Source: Acidovorax_G lacteus (GTDB taxonomy: Bacteria; Pseudomonadota; Gammaproteobacteria; Burkholderiales; Burkholderiaceae_C). From it: a stretch of 5,744 nt of DNA. Below the pieces are notes generated by a model. It ran no database searches. It worked only from the letters and a program-made list of their open reading frames with translations, and was not told the origin of the DNA. Shown one piece after another: positions 1 through 5,744 of this stretch. Each line of letters starts with the position of its first letter. The stretch's first letter is position 1. Position numbers and translations under genes: made by a program. Location of the stretch: positions 1-5,744 of the forward strand of contig NZ_BAABEX010000014.1 of assembly GCF_039540375.1 (NCBI RefSeq), read 5' to 3'.

Positions 1-40
1 TGACGCGGCGGCTCGTTGGTTGTTGTTGCTATTGCAAAGC
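1..40. other. Sequence downstream of the operon terminator, no gene seen
   Basis: This short stretch lies beyond the operon's terminator. It shows no RNA gene, no credible reading frame and no promoter. A weak 5-bp inverted repeat (TTGCT at 26-30 and AGCAA at 38-42) overlaps the terminator tail and could slightly extend the termination structure. The neighbouring gene must begin outside the window. Confidence 0.5.
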
Positions 41-76
41 AAAAACCCCCTTCAGCTTGGGAGCTGAAGGGGGTTT
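41..76 (-). terminator. Intrinsic terminator of the rrn operon
   Basis: Positions 43-57 and 62-76 form a perfect 15-bp inverted repeat with a 4-nt loop at 58-61; five of the pairs are consecutive G-C. Read on the minus strand, the stem is followed by a run of five U (complement of 41-45). This is the standard layout of a Rho-independent terminator, and it begins about 14 nt past the 3' end of 5S rRNA. On the plus strand the stem is followed by only three T, so strong two-way termination is less likely. Confidence 0.93.
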
Positions 77-89
77 CTGGGCTGTAAGA

Positions 90-203
90 GCCTGACGATG
101 ACCTACTTTCACACGGGAATCCGCACTATCATCGGCGCAAAGTCGTTTCACTGTCCTGTTCGGGATGGGAAGGAGTGGGACCAACTTGCTATGGTCATCA
201 GGC
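90..203 (-). rRNA. rrf: 5S ribosomal RNA
   Basis: This is the 5S rRNA, a structural RNA of the large ribosomal subunit. Read on the minus strand it begins GCCTGATGACCATAGC and ends CATCGTCAGGC, the closing-helix pattern of 5S from betaproteobacteria. Terminal helix I is visible: the first six bases (203-198) pair with the last six (90-95). The internal segment CCCATCCCGAACAGG (complement of about 153-167) is the conserved loop region of bacterial 5S. The length of about 114 nt is normal. It is the last gene of the operon, about 116 nt after 23S and 14 nt before the terminator. The exact mature ends could differ by one to three bases, because final trimming cannot be read from DNA. Confidence 0.96.
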
Positions 204-319
204 ATAACTTGTTGCTGTCGTGACGCGGGGGTCAGGACGGCGAATTCATAGAGGCGATCAGCTTTTGGTATTTGATTGCGTCACTTGGCATAACAACCTT
301 GACGGGTAGTCAAAGTTAT
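204..319 (-). other. 23S-5S internal transcribed spacer
   Basis: This spacer of about 116 nt separates 23S from 5S and contains no tRNA gene. Its 23S-proximal end (309-319) is part of the 3' strand of the 23S processing stem. GTGACGC at 220-226 and GCGTCAC at 278-284 are a 7-bp inverted repeat that could fold the middle of the spacer into a hairpin. I see no boxA, promoter or reading frame here. Confidence 0.8.

Positions 320-328
<9 letters not shown>
309..328 (-). promoter_or_regulatory. 23S processing stem, 3' strand
   Basis: These 20 bases are the exact reverse complement of 3189-3208 on the other side of 23S, so the precursor RNA can form a perfect 20-bp helix closing the whole 23S domain. 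G-U pairs can add one step at each end (308 with 3209, 329 with 3188). In proteobacteria such stems are cut by RNase III before final trimming. The mature 3' end of 23S lies inside this strand, near 320. Confidence 0.9.
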
Positions 329-3188
<2,860 letters not shown>

Positions 3189-3195
<7 letters not shown>

Positions 3196-3208
3196 CTATA
3201 ACTTTGAC
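3189..3208 (-). promoter_or_regulatory. 23S processing stem, 5' strand
   Basis: This is the upstream arm of the 20-bp perfect inverted repeat with 309-328. The predicted mature 23S 5' end (3195) lies inside it, so seven pairs belong to the mature terminal helix and thirteen to the part removed from the precursor. Double-stranded RNA of this length flanking 23S is a typical RNase III substrate; the enzyme's cut sites are inferred, not seen. Confidence 0.9.
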
Positions 3209-3246
3209 CTCTCTTGCGAGATGCCACAGCTTTCTTTCAAGGACTT

Positions 3247-3265
3247 GTGAGGTCTTTCACCTCAC
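3247..3265 (-). promoter_or_regulatory. Spacer hairpin near the 23S 5' flank
   Basis: GTGAGGT at 3247-3253 and ACCTCAC at 3259-3265 form a perfect 7-bp stem with a 5-nt loop. It lies in the 16S-23S spacer about 40 nt outside the 23S processing stem. Its role is unknown; it is probably part of precursor folding. It has no U-tract on the minus strand, so a terminator role is unlikely. Confidence 0.6.
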
Positions 3266-3275
3266 GCGTTATGCC

Positions 3276-3327
3276 GTAATGTGAATGATTCTTTGGTATT
3301 GCTACCAAGAGAACGATTCGTCATTAC
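3276..3327 (-). promoter_or_regulatory. Imperfect long stem-loop in the 16S-23S spacer
   Basis: GTAATG (3276-3281) pairs with CATTAC (3322-3327). GAAT (3283-3286) can pair with ATTC (3316-3319). An inner stem joins about 3292-3298 to 3303-3309 around the loop TTGC. Internal loops separate these blocks, giving one extended imperfect hairpin. It is probably a precursor-folding element; no protein-binding motif is recognised. Confidence 0.45.
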
Positions 3328-3374
3328 TTGAACAAAACAAAGTTCTGTTCGTTTTGACGCAATCAAAATTGTCA

Positions 3375-3424
3375 TCAGAGGCACGGTCTGCACTAAACCT
3401 TTACGAATGTGCAGTTTCCTCTGA
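3375..3424 (-). promoter_or_regulatory. Two-tier stem-loop in the 16S-23S spacer
   Basis: An outer 7-bp stem pairs TCAGAGG (3375-3381) with CCTCTGA (3418-3424). An inner 6-bp stem pairs CTGCAC (3388-3393) with GTGCAG (3409-3414) around a 15-nt loop. In the RNA this structure follows the spacer boxA by about 25 nt. It is the strongest local fold in the tRNA-Ala to 23S segment. No known function can be assigned from sequence alone. Confidence 0.6.
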
Positions 3425-3448
3425 CAACGCTGATTCGACTCTATGAAT

Positions 3449-3460
3449 TTTTAAAGAACA
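3449..3460 (-). promoter_or_regulatory. Spacer boxA antitermination motif
   Basis: On the minus strand this reads TGTTCTTTAAAA, which matches 10 of 12 bases of the E. coli rrn boxA TGCTCTTTAACA, including the CTTTA core. Known boxA elements bind NusB and NusE (ribosomal protein S10) and keep RNA polymerase moving through untranslated rRNA. It lies between tRNA-Ala and 23S, the usual place for a second boxA in proteobacterial operons. Confidence 0.8.
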
Positions 3461-3465
3461 GCCGA

Positions 3466-3487
3466 TTGATCAATCGATATTGATCAA
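3466..3487 (-). promoter_or_regulatory. boxB-like hairpin before the spacer boxA
   Basis: Positions 3466-3474 and 3479-3487 form a perfect 9-bp stem with a 4-nt loop. In the RNA it ends 5 nt before boxA, the boxB-then-boxA order known from rrn leaders. An overlapping 14-base palindrome at 3463-3476 offers an alternative smaller hairpin, so the fold could switch. The boxB role is inferred from position only. Confidence 0.6.
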
Positions 3488-3534
3488 CAACAAAACAGCC
3501 TCTTGCAAAGCCGCTTTGGTGTTGAACATCTTGG

Positions 3535-3610
3535 TGGTGGAGGATGACGGGATCGAACCGACGACCCCCTGCTTGCAAAGCAGGTGCTCTCCCAGCTGAG
3601 CTAATCCCCC
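3535..3610 (-). tRNA. tRNA-Ala, anticodon TGC
   Basis: This 76-nt tRNA folds into a full cloverleaf. The acceptor strand GGGGGAT pairs with ATCCTCC and is followed by ACCA, so the CCA end is genome-encoded (3535-3537). The third acceptor pair is G3-U70, the identity element by which alanyl-tRNA synthetase recognises tRNA-Ala. The anticodon stem CCTGC/GCAGG encloses loop TTTGCAA, with anticodon TGC at 3575-3577. The T-arm contains GGTTCGATC. It reads GCN alanine codons, with wobble. It is embedded in the 16S-23S spacer just after tRNA-Ile and is released from the rRNA precursor rather than having its own promoter. Confidence 0.98.
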
Positions 3611-3637
3611 AGTGATCCTCTTGCCTGTATCGGAATT

Positions 3638-3714
3638 TGGTGGGTCTAGTTGGGCTCGAACCAACGACCCCCGCCTTATCAAGACGGTGCTCTAACCAGC
3701 TGAGCTACAGACCC
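3638..3714 (-). tRNA. tRNA-Ile, anticodon GAT
   Basis: This 77-nt tRNA has acceptor strand GGGTCTG near its 5' end paired with the bases before a genome-encoded CCA (3638-3640). The D-arm contains AGCTCAGCTGGTTAGAGC. The anticodon stem CCGTC/GGCGG has one T-G wobble pair and encloses loop TTGATAA, with anticodon GAT at 3678-3680. The T-arm contains GGTTCGAGCC. It decodes AUC and AUU isoleucine codons. It is the first gene after 16S and is separated from tRNA-Ala by only 27 nt. An Ile-Ala pair inside the rrn spacer is the commonest arrangement in proteobacteria. Confidence 0.98.
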
Positions 3715-3743
3715 ATGTTGGCCAAGCCAACCTGTTCCAACAA

Positions 3744-3761
3744 CCGATAAGTGTGGGCGTT
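3744..3761 (-). promoter_or_regulatory. 16S processing stem, 3' strand
   Basis: These 18 bases pair with 5442-5459 on the far side of 16S, with 17 of 18 Watson-Crick matches and one C-A mismatch near the middle (3752 against 5451). The helix would close the 16S domain of the precursor about 24 nt past the mature 3' end. Cleavage by RNase III is the expected role from family knowledge. Confidence 0.85.
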
Positions 3762-3784
3762 CAAATTTGAGTGCAGTTTTCCAG

Positions 3785-5313
<1,529 letters not shown>

Positions 5314-5441
5314 GATCTTGAATTTTTCGCCTCTTTCGAGGCAACTCATAAAAACGGAATTGAAGTGAACTTCACTTCTATTCTCATGAGCGTTTTAAGG
5401 TTCTAAGAACCTAGTTCCGTAGAACTTGGCACTCGCCTTCA
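5314..5441 (-). promoter_or_regulatory. Leader segment between the 16S processing stem and mature 16S, with small hairpins
   Basis: This 128-nt part of the leader holds no gene but several short inverted repeats. GCCTC/GAGGC at 5329-5333 and 5338-5342 makes a 5-bp stem with a 4-nt loop. An odd palindrome spans 5362-5378 with 8-base arms. GGTTCT/AGAACC at 5399-5404 and 5406-5411 has a one-base centre. AGTTC/GAACT at 5413-5417 and 5422-5426 has a 4-nt loop. Such leader hairpins may guide co-transcriptional folding of 16S; that role is inferred. Confidence 0.55.
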
Positions 5442-5459
5442 AACGCCCACGCTTATCGG
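5442..5459 (-). promoter_or_regulatory. 16S processing stem, 5' strand
   Basis: This arm pairs with 3744-3761, 17 of 18 bases. It lies only 8 nt downstream of the leader boxA in the RNA, so the antitermination signal and the processing helix are adjacent, as in E. coli leaders where boxC overlaps this zone. The distance to the mature 16S 5' end is about 128 nt. Confidence 0.85.
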
Positions 5460-5467
5460 CTGTATGT

Positions 5468-5479
5468 TTTTAAAGATCC
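5468..5479 (-). promoter_or_regulatory. Leader boxA antitermination motif
   Basis: The minus strand reads GGATCTTTAAAA, matching 9 of 12 bases of the E. coli rrn boxA and keeping the CTTTAA core. It shares that core and the A-rich tail with the spacer boxA at 3449-3460. By analogy it would bind NusB and S10 on the nascent RNA soon after transcription starts. Confidence 0.7.
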
Positions 5480-5480
5480 G

Positions 5481-5500
5481 CAAGAAGCTTTGCTTTCTTG
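5481..5500 (-). promoter_or_regulatory. boxB-like hairpin before the leader boxA
   Basis: The 20 bases fold into CAAGAA/TTCTTG (5481-5486 and 5495-5500) plus an inner GC/GC step, with one bulged base and a 3-nt loop. In the RNA it ends one base before boxA, the boxB-boxA order known from rrn leaders. The assignment rests on position and shape, not on a conserved loop sequence. Confidence 0.55.
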
Positions 5501-5501
5501 C

Positions 5502-5535
5502 CAACTCGCTGCGATCAGCGAAGCCTTGAATTCTA
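5502..5535 (-). repeat. Promoter-start repeat, copy A
   Basis: This 34-bp block matches copy B at 5603-5636 at 32 of 34 positions, in direct orientation and 101 bp away. It runs from the -10 hexamer of the gene-proximal promoter into the first transcribed bases. It contains a 6-bp hairpin (5506-5511 with 5516-5521, loop 5512-5515) lying at the predicted RNA 5' end. Confidence 0.85.
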
Positions 5536-5559
5536 ACAGCTTTTTAAAAGACCTGTCAA
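5530..5559 (-). promoter_or_regulatory. Gene-proximal rrn promoter (P1 here)
   Basis: On the minus strand a perfect -35 TTGACA (5554-5559) is followed by an 18-bp spacer and a -10 TAGAAT (5530-5535), five of six to the sigma70 consensus. The predicted start is near 5523. The 22 bp upstream of the -35 (about 5561-5582) are A-rich on the transcribed-like strand with an A5 run, as in an UP element that binds the RNA polymerase alpha subunit. Location directly before boxB-boxA and 16S makes it the likely main rRNA promoter. Confidence 0.82.
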
Positions 5560-5602
5560 ACTTTGTGGTTATTTGCTTTTTGCAACTGTTACACGCTTCG
5601 TG

Positions 5603-5636
5603 CAACTCGCCGCAATCAGCGAAGCCTTGAATTCTA
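5603..5636 (-). repeat. Promoter-start repeat, copy B
   Basis: This is the second copy of the 34-bp block. It differs from copy A at 5611 (C for T) and 5614 (A for G). The first change converts a U-A pair of the RNA hairpin into a U-G wobble; the second falls in the loop. The hairpin (5607-5612 with 5617-5622) is therefore preserved. Confidence 0.85.
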
Positions 5637-5660
5637 CACCGGTTTTTTGCCCCCTGGCAA
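5631..5660 (-). promoter_or_regulatory. Gene-distal rrn promoter (P2 here)
   Basis: A -35-like TTGCCA (5655-5660, five of six to consensus) is separated by 18 bp from -10 TAGAAT (5631-5636). Both boxes are displaced exactly 101 bp from those of the proximal promoter. The predicted start is near 5624. Tandem promoters are typical of rrn operons and often differ in response to growth rate. Upstream DNA here lacks a clear A-tract apart from a short AATTTT at about 5671-5676, so it is probably the weaker of the two. Confidence 0.7.
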
Positions 5661-5744
5661 CTCACACCGAAAATTCTCAACCCCACCCAAACCAACCTCC
5701 CCACCACCTCAACAGCCCAGCACCCCTTCGAACACCAGACCCCT
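5661..5744. other. Upstream edge, strand-biased sequence without a gene
   Basis: No gene is supported here. The plus strand is rich in C and A, with no G from 5670 to 5714, so the minus strand is G/T-rich with several GG to GGGG runs. It lies immediately upstream of the distal promoter and may be the edge of the neighbouring intergenic region or a reading frame cut by the window end. Confidence 0.5.

Noticed and set aside
5453..5707. An 84-codon minus-strand open frame through the leader
   Set aside because: It spans both promoters, boxB, boxA and part of the processing stem. The repeated peptide segment in it simply reflects the 34-bp DNA repeat. No ribosome binding site is seen.

Overview
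The window holds one complete ribosomal RNA (rrn) operon, transcribed on the minus strand and therefore read from right to left. The order in transcription is tandem promoters, a leader with antitermination signals, 16S rRNA, tRNA-Ile(GAU), tRNA-Ala(UGC), 23S rRNA, 5S rRNA and an intrinsic terminator. No protein-coding gene is supported; all longer open frames overlap the rRNA genes or the leader and read as chance frames.

The 16S text points to a betaproteobacterium of the order Burkholderiales, most likely family Comamonadaceae. The basis is recalled family-typical segments in the variable regions (for example near 4450-4500, 4845-4900 and 5090-5230). A freshwater Limnohabitans/Rhodoferax-like genus is possible, but I cannot confirm a genus without alignment. 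Gene lengths are ordinary (16S about 1529 nt, 23S about 2876 nt, 5S about 114 nt), so intervening sequences are unlikely. Catalytic-centre, decoding-site and common drug-target bases that I checked are wild type.

The region before 16S (5314-5744) is the most informative part. Two sigma70-type promoters lie exactly 101 bp apart with the same 18-bp spacer. Each is followed by a near-identical 34-bp block running from the -10 into the first transcribed bases. That block encodes a small hairpin at the predicted RNA 5' end, and the two differences between copies leave the hairpin intact. A boxB-like hairpin and a boxA-like motif follow, then the 5' half of the 16S processing stem and several small hairpins.

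The 16S-23S spacer (3196-3784) carries the two tRNAs, a second hairpin-plus-boxA pair, several stem-loops, and the flanks of the 16S and 23S processing stems. The 23S stem is a perfect 20-bp inverted repeat joining bases 2.9 kb apart. The 23S-5S spacer (204-319) is short and has little beyond the 3' half of that stem and a weak inverted repeat. A 15-bp GC-rich hairpin with a U-tract ends the operon at 41-76.

The parts act as one unit. The promoters drive a single precursor, the boxA sites probably load the Nus-type antitermination complex that rRNA transcription needs, RNase III would cut the long stems to release 16S and 23S, and RNase P and other nucleases would free the tRNAs and 5S. I found no hidden novel system; the duplicated promoter/hairpin module is the feature most worth following up.
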